From Trichoplusia ni (Eukaryota; Arthropoda; Insecta; Lepidoptera; Noctuidae), in contig NC_039480.1 in NCBI RefSeq assembly GCF_003590095.1, positions 2,209,328 to 2,273,327 of the forward strand: a stretch of DNA of 64,000 nt, given 5' to 3'. Positions within the stretch are counted from its first letter, which is position 1; each line of letters starts with the position of its first letter. The notes beneath the pieces were generated by a model. It was not told where the DNA came from. It worked only from the letters and a program-made list of their open reading frames with translations, and did not search any database. Made by a program: the position numbers and the translations under genes. Positions 1-12,290 of this stretch are shown one piece after another.

Positions 1-80
1 GACTGTCAAAGATGTATGAATAACAGCCGGGACCCACAATTTAACGTGCCTTCCGAAACACGGACGTGCCTTCCTTAGTT
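1..80 (-). repeat. 5S-like SINE fragment at window edge
   Basis: Partial reverse-strand copy of the 5S-like SINE described at 467-831. Only the central segment is inside the window; the copy runs off the left edge. It continues to about 180 as a different repeat that resembles the 41321-41505 element (a segment on the pattern 'lacking hydrated to reach cccgtggg'). Confidence 0.6.
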
Positions 81-466
81 TATGCCCAGAATTAACACAT
101 AAGGCAGTTTTCATCCCAATTTTATATTGCTATAGGATGATTTTCGATTTGTAGCGAGCGGACCCGTGGGTAACAACTAGTATATACACATCTTAACAAC
201 AGTACGGCATCTTAGTGTCGTATAAGTGCCCTCTGCGTATTAGCGACACTCCATTAGCTGAGGTCAAGGGTCTGATATCATTTTGTGTATCGGAGACCTT
301 CGCGATATCTTTAGGTCCTTGGAATAAGGGTCCTTAAAGCTCTTGATGTTAGTAAGAATAAAAATCTTTGTCTCTTAAAACCTTTACAAACCTTCTTTAA
401 AGAAATTTTGATACTGTGGTGTGTAAGCCACTTTATATTATTGTTTCCTATTTAATAATTGTGTTT

Positions 467-831
467 GAGGAGCTAGTGGCTAAGCTATAACCGCAAAGTG
501 AAACGCTCACAGGTTAAACTATGCTTGACGCGGTTGGTCCGTAGATGGGTGACCATCTGTGTCATAATCAGTTCCTCCGTGTTTCGGAAGGCACGTTAAA
601 TGGTGGGTCCCGGCTCTTATTCCTACATCTTCGACAGCCATTACAGGTAGTCAGAAGCTTGAAAAGTCTGACACCCAGTCTAACCAAGGGGTATCGTGTT
701 GCCCAGGTAACTGGGTTTAGGAGGTCAGATAAGCAGTCGCTCCTTGTAAAACACTGGTACTTAGCTGAAACCAGTTAGACTGGAAGCCGACCCCAACATA
801 GTTGGGAAAACTCTAGGCAGATGATGATGAT
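467..831 (+). repeat. 5S rRNA-like SINE, near full length (family entry)
   Basis: The 5' region (GGTTAAACTATGCTTGACG, then GTAGATGGGTGACCATC) resembles the internal promoter part of 5S rRNA, whose C-box region reads GGATGGGTGACC. The 3' end is a TGATGATG tail. The 5S origin is my inference. Other copies: plus strand 13827-14025, 24688-24897, 26038-26130, 33727-33898, 58647-58910; minus strand 9472-9607, 10590-10830, 19099-19375, 25775-26037, 45058-45108, 45650-45905, 47358-47716, 61001-61125. The copies at 25775-26037 and 26038-26130 abut head to head and form a foldback. Many copies lack either the 5' or the 3' half. Confidence 0.7.
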
Positions 832-1910
832 TTAATAAGTGTGATTATTATCTCTCCAATAACTCGCCTTACATAGCGACCCTGCCAGGATTGGATACTC
901 GGTACCTACTTACGTTTTTTTAGAAAAGTCTTGCTAAAAATCTGAAAAGACTTTTCTAAGCCACCAACTGAAGATTCCATTGCATATAGTAATTTTTTTA
1001 GTAACCATCGTGAGACTAATTCATTATTAAATTATGTAACGTTGTATGTACACAATACAAATATTATTATTTTTTAACGTAAAAATCATTTGTCACTCAA
1101 AAATTGCAATAAGATTACAAATCAATGCACAAAAGCGTAAAATACTAACAATTTCTTATCCTACCCATTGTAACTTAATTTATCGGCTGGAATAACGTAA
1201 AAACCATATAATCTATAAATCAATTAGTCTGTCAGCTACACAGCTTTCGGTACATTTAATACCGATTAATTTTCTTCGGTTAGGGGTTAGAAAAAATATA
1301 GAAAAAGGTTATGGTAGTGACATTTACAAATCTTTATGGCAATTGAAAGAGTTTTGCTAGTGGTCATTTAATTGATCATGCTTGGACAAGTGATTTTTCT
1401 GTGCCTTAATTATTTATTTGATCTCCGTGTCAAACGTATATTAAAGTTAATTTCAATATTTGAAAGTCTGTCTTTACTTGTCAAGGTACAGGATTAAGAG
1501 AAAATAACCTCCTTCTGTTAAAATAGGTTATAACATCAACGGCAAGGCATTCAAAGTCCATGAACTCTGATAAAGCTAGTAGTTTACTAAACACCTAATA
1601 GATGGCGTTATTTTCAACTTCTTGTTGAGTACTTCTTAACATAGATGGCGCTTAATTCAAGGATGTTGTTAGTTTATCATAAGAAATATAGATGGCGTTG
1701 ATAAACGTTTTAGACAGTAATAATATGTAACTCGTAATTCTAATTGCGACGATGTATATTTACTAGTAATTGTTTTCATATAACTATCAATGTTGGCGTA
1801 TTTTGTGTTTCAGGGTAAATTTCTTGTAAAAACAACAACTTTTTCAGCTTGCTTTCACGGTTTCGTATTAAATTTTCATAGTAGGGTGAATTTCAACAGG
1901 TCCAAAAAAA
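832..1910. other. AT-rich intergenic DNA, no gene seen
   Basis: No coding signal recognised. Three short ATAGATGGCG-type words lie between about 1599 and 1700. A segment near 980-1040 (cgtgagactaattcattatt) matches one arm of the foldback repeat at 22012-22185. Confidence 0.5.
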
Positions 1911-2062
1911 TCTTCATTTCCGTGGATTTTTTATTCTTCAACTTTAGAACAATAAAAAATAGTGTTTTCTCAAGTTTTCGATCAGATATGCAGTTTTGCT
2001 TAATATCTAGCAGATAGCTTAAAAAACTAACGAGATATACAAGATTGAAAATTCCGTGCCAC

Positions 2063-3506
2063 GGCGATGAAACATGCATGCACGGCAATGAAACAGGCGT
2101 CCATGGCAATGAAATGTTATTATAGTGTACAAGAATATTTAAATGATAAAGTTAATCATTGAAACAAAAATAAATACTATTAATTTATACGCAATAATAA
2201 TAGAATATAATGTGTAAAAATCCAGTCACACATGATATTATTTTTATAATATAACTATAAATAGATACATTCCTGTCTAGTGGCGAAACAAACATAAGTC
2301 ACGGAAATGAAACACGTGGCCACGGCAATGAAAGGAAACTGTTTTACAAGGCACGGCGATGATATTTTTTTCATTCCCGTGTATTTTTTTTCATTGCCAT
2401 AGCAAATTTTGTCCACGGAAACCACGGAAATGAGAGCACGGCGATGAAAATCAAGGGGTATAATTCAATTTACTAAAAAACTGGTAATAATTCACAGTAA
2501 TGAACACTTTACAAATAAGCTAAATATAAATGGCATTGTATTGAATGCTCAATCGAGATTAAAAACTTATTGAAATAGAAGTTAGACCTATCCACGGCGA
2601 TGAAAGAAAAAATGTCCAGTACCAAAAAAATTGAATACTTTTAATTATAGCTCGAAAACGCAGGCACGTACACACGTCGTTCCTTGTCTAGCCTTTCGAC
2701 GTTACTTATATGCAACGTTTAACGCAAAACGGGAGCGACGCAAAACGTTAGAATATGCAATATTCTCAAATATGTTTAGGACATGGCGATGAAACATGCA
2801 TGCACGGCAATGAAACAGGCGTCCATGGCAATGAAATGTTATTATAGTGTACAAGAATATTTAAATGATAAAGTTAATCATTGAAACAAAAATAAATACT
2901 ATTAATTTATACGCAATAATAATAGAATATAATGTGTAAAAATCCAGTCACACATGATATTATTTTTATAATATAACTATAAATAGATACATTCCTGTCT
3001 AGTGGCGAAACAAACATAAGTCACGGAAATGAAACACGTGGCCACGGCAATGAAAGGAAACTGTTTTACAAGGCACGGCGATGATATTTTTTTCATTCCC
3101 GTGTATTTTTTTTCATTGCCATAGCAAATTTTGTCCACGGAAACCACGGAAATGAGAGCACGGCGATGAAAATCAAGGGGTATAATTCAATTTACTAAAA
3201 AACTGGTAATAATTCACAGTAATGAACACTTTACAAATAAGCTAAATATAAATGGCATTGTATTGAATGCTCAATCGAGATTAAAAACTTATTGAAATAG
3301 AAGTTAGACCTATCCACGGCGATGAAAGAAAAAATGTCCAGTACCAAAAAAATTGAATACTTTTAATTATAGCTCGAAAACGCAGGCACGTACACACGTC
3401 GTTCCTTGTCTAGCCTTTCGACGTTACTTATATGCAACGTTTAACGCAAAACGGGAGCGACGCAAAACGTTAGAATATGCAATATTCTCAAATATGTTTA
3501 GGACAT
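2063..3506. repeat. Tandem duplication, two 722-bp units
   Basis: Unit 1 (about 2063-2784) and unit 2 (about 2785-3506) read as virtually identical. For example, GATGAAACATGCATG at 2066 recurs at 2788, a shift of exactly 722, and the start of a third unit is seen at 3507-3516. Inside each unit the 13-mer CACGGCRATGAAA (or CACGGAAATGAAA) recurs at irregular spacing: in unit 1 at 2060, 2081, 2102, 2300, 2321, 2352, 2424, 2437 and 2593, and inverted at 2371-2381 and 2388-2401. Outlying copies occur at 1911-1923 (inverted) and 3699-3711. No coding frame accompanies it. Confidence 0.9.
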
Positions 3507-3516
3507 GGCGATGAAA

Positions 3517-4056
3517 GGTAGTTCTGGGACAAATGGTTTTTTATTAACCATACGTTGTATTGTGTAAATATTTGAATAAATGTATTCCGAGTCAATACTC
3601 TAACTATTCACGAACCAAATAAAACTAAGTTTTAATATAAATAACGATACATTTTTGATCAATGATGACTTTAATACATCAAGGTGAGTCGTGGACAAAC
3701 ACGGCGATGAAAGATTATGTGGTTTAACTTTTTTTTTTGGAAAACCTATTAATTATATTAATAAAATATTTAGTGCTACAGATAGATTTTTATGTCATCT
3801 ACCTAAAAAAAAATGTGAGAACATTATAACAATGCTTTTTAGTACCGATTTCATCGATGCCACGCAATTTTTGGGTCCGGGAAATTCACCCAGTAGTGAT
3901 ATATTATCGTACTTAGACATAAGATGGTATATATTGAATTAATATGTTTTTATTTTTGTCATGGTATGCCCAGCCCCATGGCATATTTCAACATGGATAC
4001 TACTATCGTTATCGAGTAGAGTAGGCATAATAATATAATACAGTTATTTTACTCAC
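3517..4056. other. AT-rich stretch with one weak open frame
   Basis: An open frame at 3691-3942 (plus) begins inside the last CACGGCGATGAAA word. It is AT-rich, shows no recognisable domain and has no splice support. I do not call it a gene. Nothing else is seen before the exon at 4057. Confidence 0.4.
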
Positions 4057-7000
4057 CTTGTGGTGGGTTCAGTCTTCTCTTGACATATTCCATGAGTTTC
4101 TCCGTGAGGCCGCGCCGCTTCTGCTCTTTCTCTTCTCTCTCATTCTGCAACCAACGGAAAGAGAAATGAGACGTTTTTAAAGTTATGAAATACTTTTCTA
4201 GCATATTTGCAGAATATTTTATGTGACAGTTTTATAACGTATAATGCTTATAACGAGCTATATTTTATACCTCACTTTGAGCCCGGTAATGTTTTAAGCG
4301 CCAACAATTTTGATTTTATTTTTGAGAAACCAAAAGAGCAGTATGACTGTCTGGTTTAAAGTGTGGATATTATACCGTATTGAGTAAAACGGATTTAAAT
4401 AAATGGACTGAGTTACATTTAGATGAATTTATAAATCTTTTTGGAACAGGAAAACTAAGAATGAAGCCGCAGTGTTCGCCTAGTATATTATAAAAACACG
4501 TCATCATAACAAACACCAACCTTACCCCATAGTAATAAAGCCTATATTTCAATATCAATCTTACCCATAATATCGCATACTCCAAACTAAGTTATTCTCC
4601 CTAACTCATAAGAGAGCATCATTTATATAACGACACGTAATTCCTTGAGAACATAAATTGTGTGTTAAATATTATAACAGCTTCAGAGATTTAGCCTTGA
4701 CAGCGCCATCTAGCGAAAGTCACGTGAACTACGTGGTAATTAGGTTATATTGTTAAGTTTAAATAGGGAGATATTATTCATTTAACTTTTTAATAGAATA
4801 AAATATAAACGGAATTAAACATTTTTTTTTTTGAGATATTGAATTTTAAAACAATTTAGGACGAAATTTTTAAAATTCTGACGCAGTCTTACTATGACAC
4901 AGACCGATTCATTACAATTGTATGGCTATGACAGTTTAAATCTTTATTGAGAGATCGTTCATGTATTTTATTGTTCCGCTGGGTTCGCGCCAACACTGAT
5001 CATTGCTTGATATAGTGATGTGAAATATTGTCGATTGTATTGCAGCTATCAATGATATTTACATAAAGGCAATTGTGCAGAGAGCAATACGTATTGTACT
5101 AAATAATGACAATATAAAAACGATGGTGGTTTAACAACTAGATTTACTGTGTGAGTCCTTTATTAAAAATGGCGCCCAACTTGGGGCCATACAGATGAGC
5201 TAATGTCAATGCCTGTTATGTAGAAAGAGGTTTTTTGTTTTACTTAATAAGCTACTACTAGACTGTACTTACCAAAGGTCTATCATTAGAACGTAATATC
5301 TAAGTAATAAAATGATACATGTAATGGCGCCCAACTTGGGACTAAAAAGTATCCAGTTTTCTTTGTAAATTGTTTGTTTAATTGTATTTCAAAGCATATA
5401 ATAAAACAATATGTACTTGTATTTGGTTATTTGTGATTTTTTTTTCGATTCGATTCTTAAATTGTACTATCACGAAAACCATTATCGGGTAATGATCAGG
5501 TGTTATCATCATTGTTAACTGTCGATCCAGCTGAAATCCGACTTGTGTCACTTAGCACGAGTATCTGATTCTAGACCTACCAACTCCATCTCAATTAAAT
5601 TTGAGAACAATCTACGTCCTAAACCAAACTAACTGAACCAACTCTCATATAAAACATTTTCATAGTTTAAGTCACTTTATATCAGTAACTAGCTGTTGCT
5701 TGCGACTTCGTCCGCGTGGTTAGAAGATATAAGTTATGATTTATACCTGCCCTGTTTTTCACGTTCTCCATTGTATCTTCACTCCTATTAGTCGCAGCGT
5801 AATATATAGCCTAAAACCTTTCTCGATGAATGGTCTATTCAATACAAAAATATTTTTTCAATTTAAACCAGTAGTCCTTGAGATTAGCGCGTTCAAACAA
5901 ACAAACAAGCTCTTCAGCTTTATATATATATTAGTATTAGTATAAGTATAGATATTACAATAAGTTAAACTGGCCCATTTAACGGTGAAAGTGAACTATA
6001 TCATGTCGGCGTGCGTTTTATCGCTAACCACCGGTTTGCAGTTAACTGCGAATTCAAATGGCGCGACACTAACCGCTTGAGTTGAGGTAATCGACTGTGG
6101 AAGTGGAAATGGTTTATTAGCTTATTTTCTCACTCTGAAAAGTTAACTTACATCATAAAGTTGACTTTGAAGGGTCGGATAATCAACTTATTTTATAAAT
6201 TCGCATACTGTTGACTGCCTTTACCAACTAACACTTCTCCTACCGCGGGTCTGCTGGTAGAGATTTCTTTAGAAATACGCAGCAATCTCGTGTACATCAA
6301 TTATTAAATAATTTGTAGTAAAACTTAGTTTTTAGTTTGAATCAAACTTGTAGATCGTTTAAGTGAGATAATGAAGTTGTTAATTACTGCTCCTCGTGGT
6401 AGTTTTGCAATTCAAAGGTAGGACTTTGTTTACAAGAAGGGTAAGATAGTGGTTTCTTAGGTTTATGCGTATGTTAGACATTGAAATGAAACTACTTTTA
6501 CGGATTTTATCGCGGTTTAATTTTGGATTTTAGTTCCCGACGTTTCGAAACCTTTGCAGGTATCATGGTCACGGGCAGACTGAAACGTCGGGAACTAAAA
6601 TCCAAAATTAAACCGCGATAAAATCCGTAAAAGTAGTTTCATTTCAAAGAAGGGTAAGGTTTAATCAACACAGGGAAGTACCAATTTCACGTTTTCAAAG
6701 TTACTTACGTAAGTAATTTATTATTCTAAGACATCACTGCTTAACGGTGAAGGAAAACATCTTGATCAAACCGTAAGACTTGACTTGAAGATTTCTTGAA
6801 ATTATTTCAAGAGACTACAACGTCATAAACTCACAAGCATTTTACGAACTCGTGCAGTGTAGAGAAGATTTTTAACACTTACAACAAACTAGGACCCCAG
6901 TGAGAACATTTGATAACAGAACCCTAAAATTACTTCCAATCGACATATTTTTCGACCGTATGAGAGGTTTTTTGCCGCAGTGGGACCGATTTAAATGGTG

Positions 7001-10000
7001 TGTGCTAATGGCGCCCAAAGTGGGGCTTGGTTGAAAATGAAACGCTGTTTGAATTCTTACTTTACTTTCAGATTAATATTAGAATACACTGAAACAGAAC
7101 ATATATTATATCAATACTCCCATATGACCAGCAGTGGACAGCAAAAAGAAAAAGACGTTTGATTAAAAAAAAACTTTGGCGGGCACCATAAAAAAATAGA
7201 AAAGTTTAGAGTCAGATATGAGTTATTTAATAAAATTTATATACATACATTTCTATGGTGAACCACAAGGTCTCAAAACTACTCCAATCCATATTTATTC
7301 CCAATTAACCCACAAATCGTTCTCAACCCTACATTTTAGTTAAAGTCAACCCCTGATAGAGACATTTCAACCTCTCCACATACATTTAAACCGCGCCGCA
7401 TCGCGTTCCCACGTGCGGGACGTAACTCAACCCCACGGGATGAGTGTGGACGCATGCTGAAATTAAACTGTTTTCAAGAGAGTCAGCAAAATAATTTGAA
7501 GAGTTTGTTTACTATTGTTAACGATTTTTCGCAGCAACTACTTGTTCGATTTTAAAAGTTAAATTCTTTCAGTGTTCTATTTATTAAAAATATCCTTTGG
7601 GATATGTCATCACGCTATGATTAATAGGAGCAGACCAGTAATGAAGTTTGTTACAAATAAAACTAATATTAAAAAAAAGACATGCTTTAATTACGAAATA
7701 AAAAACAAAAAAAGTGAAAAAAATTTTTTTTTTTTTAATAAATTAATTTACAATAAATTTGATTTTTTTCAAAAAAGCGTGGGATGCTTCCAAAAAAGTG
7801 ACATGGACTATGGAGCTCCGCACGATTCTTTCTAGGCATCTATTGTCATTAGAACTCAGAGCGTGTGCAAAATTTTATCTTAATCGAAGACCGGGAAGTG
7901 AGTCAAATTAACATTCTAAGTTTTTCGATTTAAGATTTTCTCACATAATTAGTTACAAGTGAAGCTAATAAAAGGTGTTAAAATGAATAAAAAATCCGCA
8001 TACACTTATATCTTCACAACGATGAGGACAAAGTCGCGGGAAATAGTTATAAACAACCTAATAATCCCCTCATTGAAAAAATAAATAACTTCACTTGCAA
8101 ACCATACAATTAACTGCATCAGACATGCTTTAAAAATGATCCTAATTAAAATGGCCGAAGGTTTAATTTCGTTAATCAATTTTTACAATAGAACAAAGAG
8201 GTTAATATCACACAGTAATAATTGCAATTGGCTGAATAAGGTATGACTGTTGCTCTCTTGGGGTTCAAGCAATTTAAAAATGAAAAGAATTAAAAGTATA
8301 TTTTATTTGTTTATTATGTAGTGACTGATTACTATTCGACTGTAATTAAACCAGTCAAGAGGTCAAATAAGAATATTTGACTGATTACATTTTGAAAAAA
8401 TAAATGAATTCGGACAACATCACATACATTGTTCTGAACCCAAAGTAAGTTGCTGAAGCACTTGTGTTATGGAATTCAGATACAACGAAGGTACCACAAA
8501 CACCCAGACCCGAGAACATGTAGAAATGTGAATTTTTACATTGACCCGACCGGGGATCGAACCCGGGACCTCAGAGCTAGCGACACCTTGAAACCGGTGC
8601 GTACGCCACTCGACCACGGAGGTCGTCAAAAAAAACTGAAGATTGTGATTACAAAACCCATTTTCAAAACATTATCATAATAAGTAATTTAGTTTATGAC
8701 CTACATTGACCATGTTCACAAAACTTAAACCAATAAAATGTTTATTTTTCATCGAAGCTTTTAACATCGTTAACTACAGCTCCAATGAAAGAGAGATGGA
8801 ATGACGATGTATGTGTACCTGTAGTACAAAAGAGAGAGACAAAAACACATCACAATAAAAACTACCACAGATACAATTCCATCGGACAAAACATCCTAAC
8901 TAGGAATTTGTCTCACAAATCTGTGATAAAACGCAATTAACGTATTCTGCACATATCAGCATATACAGACATTAGTCCGACCAGTTAATCCTATGACAAA
9001 TCATTGTAAATTATAAGGGTATTTCTACACGTGGCAATGCAAGTCTTCGATATTGAGTCTTGAGATACGTTGAGACCTACTAAACATGAATTTTTAAGGG
9101 TTATTTGCCATCGGATCAAATGGAACCCTATTTTGAAGCTCCGCTTTATATTCGTTCATTTGTTACTAGACTGTATCTCATTAACCGTGATAGTTCAACG
9201 GTGATAAAATGTATTTCTGTGACTGATATAACAATAAACAATGAAAATAAACAGTGAAGAAAGCAAAATTAGTTGAGAAAGAAATTCCGAAACAAACTCA
9301 GGAGTCCCAATTTCTTTTAAAGTCCAGAAAATTTTAAAATCGAGTGCAATAAACTAGTATATCTCTTTTTTGTTCCAAGTTCCTCGTAAATAAAGTTAAA
9401 TAATATTGTTGTAACAACAAAAACGTACAACCGAATGCAAAAAAAAAGCTACTGGACCAAACCTGATGTAATTTCATCATCGGCCTAGCCTTTTCCCAAC
9501 TATGTTGGGGTCGGCTTCCAGTCTAACCGGTTTCAGCTAAGTGTTTTACAAGGAGCGACTGCCTATCTGACCACCTCAACCCAGTTACCTGGGCGACACG
9601 ATACTCCTTTTTTAGACTTATAGAACCAAATGACAGCTATTTTACGATAAGTGAAAAAAAATCAACAAAATCGGTCCATCCAGTCCGAAGTTCTGAGGTT
9701 AAAAACACAGACGAATTGATAATCTCCTCCTTTTCGAAGACTTTTGATAAACATTAAGTGAACATAGTGGTTTCTTAGGTTCACGCGAATGTTAGACATT
9801 GATTTGAAACTACTTTTACGGATTTTATCGCGGTTTAATTTTTGATTTTCAGGTGTCGAAACGTCGGGAACTAAAATTAAACCGCGATAAAATCCGTAAA
9901 AGTAGTTTCATTTCAATTGAGTGAACATATATCTAACACTAAAATTGCCTCATGTACGTAGGTCCTTAGATGTAATCTTTGTTAGTAATTTATAGGTTTG

Positions 10001-11846
10001 CTATTCCTATTGATGGCCCACACTGCAGTAGGCACAACTGCGGTAGTGTACAAGATGTCTTTATGAGCGTACTAGACAAATTCAACAACACCGTTTTTTC
10101 TCTTTCATAGTAAGGCATTGAAGTCCAGAATGTATAGAAGTCTATTGCACTTTCACGCAAACCACTGAACGGATTTAGACGAAACTTGGTACACAGATAG
10201 TTTATAACCAGGATTAACACATAGGATAGTTTTTATCCCGATTTTATATTCTCGGGGAATCATTTTTATTTGTAACTGGCTCGTCAGGCACAAGCTAGTT
10301 AAAACTATAATTATTAATAACTTCCAAAGTTCTTTAATTAACTAAAACAGCAAACATGATAATGTATCGTAAATAATATATCTGCTTAGCAACTTTCGTC
10401 TCGCGGGTACAGGCGGTGTAGTTTGTGTAAATCTTGTATATCATGCAATTATAATACGAAGAAGTACAGCCTATAGTTGCAACTCCTTAAGGATTGTGGA
10501 GCAAGGGATTAAAAAAACGACTCCCGCATTAAGGAATTTAATCCTTGTGTCACGGGTTTCACAAACATTTAAGTCACATGCACAAAGACGCCTTTTCCCC
10601 ACTTTGTTGGGGTCGGCTTCCAGTCTAATTAGAATCAGCTAAGTACCAGTGTTTTAGAAGGAGCGACTGCTTATCTGACCTCCTCAACCCAGTTATAGAC
10701 AACCTTGCTCAGACTGGTTTTTACACTTAACGTGCCTTCCGAAACACGGAGGAACTCGTTATGACAATGATGGTCACCCATCCAACCGTATCAAGGGAAG
10801 TTTAACCTGTGTTGTTCCAGCTTAGCCTAGATCTATAATTTTATAAGCCATGGTACATGTTATCCAAGCTGCAGTGTTGGGCTGTGTCAGCTCATGCTTG
10901 TAAATTCTGAAGCTATTGTAAGCTGGTGTCAGCTACGCTTATAGTGCAGACAATAGGTCTTGGTACTTGTATTACATATCTATATACTAATATATAAAGC
11001 TGAAGAGTTTGTTTGTTTGTTTGAACGCGCTAATCTCAGGAACTACTGGTCCAAATTGAAAAAATCTTTTTGTGTTGAATAGACCATTCATCGAGGAAGG
11101 CTTTAGGTTATAAACCATCACGCTGCGACTAATAGGCGCGAAGATAGGTACAATGGAAAATGTGAAAAACAGGGCAGGTATAAATCATAACTTATATCTT
11201 CTACCCACGGGAACGAAGTCGCGGGCAACAGCTAGTATTATATGTTTTTGATGGAGTTTCTTGCCGGTTCTTTTCCATAAGAATGACACTTTGGAACCGT
11301 GCAACTAGAGTCACTACTGTAACATAAAAGTGCCTGGAAGACGGCCTAATTGAAATAAAAACTTTTAATTTTGATTTTGCTTTTGATGATGGCATTTTAA
11401 CAAGATATTGCTTAAATGTGCTCGAGAATTTGTAATTTTTTTCTAATGATTACTAGATCTTCTAAAAAACTGAGCTGATATTGATAAGATTTCAGCATAA
11501 TTTAGCAGACAACACTTAACCCTAAAATTATTTTTTCGACAAGTACACAAGACCGACAAAGACAACGAATTAGGGTTAAAAAAACTTTTTTTTTTTGGAA
11601 ATCAAACGCGAAATCCACTGAGCGTGACGTATCGCTCTAGTTCGATCCCCGCGTAGGACAAGCATTTGTGTGATCCACGAATGCTTGTCCTGAGTCTGGG
11701 TGTCTTGTGCATGTGACTTGAATGTTTGTGAAAGCCCCGCGAGACAAGGATTAAATTCTTTACTACTGGTACTAAAAAAATGTAAAATAACTCACCTGTC
11801 GCCGGTGCTGCCCTCTACTTTTATTATTGTCCTTCTGCCCCGCCAT
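4057..11846 (-). CDS. 5' end of an unrecognised basic protein gene (two exons, partial)
   Basis: Exon 1 is 11796-11846, from an ATG to a GTGAGT donor: 17 codons (MAGQKDNNKSRGQHRRQ). Exon 2 is 4057-4144: acceptor TTGCAG, donor GTGAGT, 88 nt, 29 codons plus one base, reading NEREEKEQKR... and ending ...VKRRLNPPQ. The frame is continuous across the 7.65-kb intron (phase 0), and the next intron is phase 1, so the gene continues past the left edge. The peptide is very hydrophilic, rich in Lys, Arg, Glu and Gln, with a short stretch likely to be helical. I do not recognise the family. A TGACGTCA octamer lies about 80 bp upstream of the ATG. The evidence is paired consensus splice sites plus frame continuity; pairing of these two exons is inferred. 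Confidence 0.6.
5689..5952 (-). mobile_element. Short Helitron-like element, family 1 (family entry)
   Basis: Read on the minus strand it starts TCTATACTAATATAT-like and ends GCGGGCAACAGCTAG, a CTAG terminus preceded by a GC-rich potential hairpin, with flanking A and T. This fits a non-autonomous Helitron; I think of the lepidopteran Lep1 type but cannot confirm the name. Other copies: plus strand 10979-11235, 27152-27371 (3' truncated), 30538-30798, 43889-44147, 55961-56211, 58006-58229 (3' truncated); minus strand 15029-15120 (short), 19642-19911, 22518-22774, 44446-44726, 49613-49857, 55758-55935. Typical length is 250-265 bp. No coding capacity. Confidence 0.7.
6448..6647 (+). mobile_element. 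Penelope-derived foldback element 1
   Basis: A near-palindrome built from the two ends of the Penelope-like element at 35638-38054. It has the 33-bp AGTGGTTTCTTAGG... leader, then TTGAAATGAAACTAC... and its inverted copy ending GTAGTTTCATTTCAA, without the RT and endonuclease region. The 11-bp word AGAAGGGTAAG flanks it at 6435-6445 and 6648-6658, which is good evidence of mobility as a unit. Confidence 0.8.
8409..8625 (-). repeat. SINE-A, tRNA-headed (family entry)
   Basis: On the minus strand the head reads GACCTCCGTGGTCGAGTGGC (A-box-like) and later GGTTCGATCCCCGGTC (B box), followed by a unique body and an ATTTATTTATTT tail. The head cannot fold as a complete tRNA with an intact acceptor stem, so this is a SINE and not a tRNA gene. 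Other copies: plus 26693-26928 and 51884-52115; minus 24430-24631, 30965-31174 and 60871-61000 (head missing, joined to a 5S-like SINE). Confidence 0.85.
9767..9919 (+). mobile_element. Penelope-derived foldback element 2
   Basis: A shorter version of the 6448-6647 element. The arms GAAACTACTTTTACGGATTT and their inverse are separated by little more than GTGTCGAAACGTCGGG. The 10-bp word AGTGAACATA flanks it at 9757-9766 and 9920-9929. Confidence 0.8.
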
Positions 11847-12112
11847 CACACCGTACATTGTATTATTAATAATACACTATTATTGTCACTATTAATAATA
11901 GTCTCACTATTTTACACTGTTCTCTGACGTCAATAAACACGGTTTACATAAAAAAATGCAAAAAAGCACATAAAAGAATGGCTTCTAAGTTATTATTAAG
12001 TTTAGGGTTCGGTATCCGAAAGTTATTAATGGAAACCCTGTTCCTTCCATCTGAGGCCAAGCCGGCTAAGCTCCTTATGATTTGAACTTTAAATAAAATA
12101 AAATTAAATTAA

Positions 12113-12290
12113 ATTGCTCGGATAGTCGAGTGGTTGAGGTCACCACGCCAAACTCACTGCACGACGGGCACGTTTGTTCCACGCAGACAAGCGTTTGTGT
12201 GATCCACGAATGCTTATCCCGAGTCTGGGTGTCTTGTGCATGTGACTTGTATGTTTGTGAAATCCTCCTCACATATTTGATTGATTAATG
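12113..12290 (+). repeat. SINE-B, tRNA-headed (family entry)
   Basis: Head GGATAGTCGAGTGGTTGAGG followed by a body with GTTTGTGTGATCCACGAATG and GTCTGGGTGTCTTGTGCATG; better copies carry GGTTCGATCCCCGCGTAGGA as a B box. Other copies: plus 11607-11760, 20442-20590, 31248-31378, 43141-43280, 43580-43660 (head), 46497-46605, 52488-52615, 59508-59572 (part); minus 23390-23575, 27383-27436 (part), 43705-43785 (part), 54187-54382. Confidence 0.8.

Larger units (their letters stand above)
5170..7026 (+). other. Three TGGCGCCCAA primer-binding-site-like words
   Basis: TGGCGCCCAACTTGGGG occurs at 5170-5186, TGGCGCCCAACTTGGG at 5325-5340, and a variant TGGCGCCCAAAGTGGGGC at 7009-7026. Words of this form sit next to the 5' LTR of many LTR retroelements, where they pair with a tRNA 3' end. 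No gag, pol or clear LTR pair is visible here, so at most these are remnants. Confidence 0.3.
4145..11795 (-). other. Large intron of the 4057-11846 gene, repeat-filled
   Basis: Contains Helitron-like copies at 5689-5952 and 10979-11235, Penelope-derived foldbacks at 6448-6647 and 9767-9919, a tRNA-headed SINE at 8409-8625, 5S-like SINE pieces at 9472-9607 and 10590-10830, a SINE-B copy near 11607-11760, a simple-element copy near 10110-10310, and three words resembling a primer-binding site (5170, 5325, 7009). No further exon was recognised, though a short exon could be missed. Confidence 0.5.

Noticed and set aside
3691..3942. Open frame of 83 codons after the 13-mer cluster
   Set aside because: AT-rich, begins inside a repeat word, no domain and no splice support.
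8420..8680. Overlapping small open frames on both strands, repeated at 26376-26888, 31009-31296 and 51808-52041
   Set aside because: They are translations of SINE-A copies and not genes.
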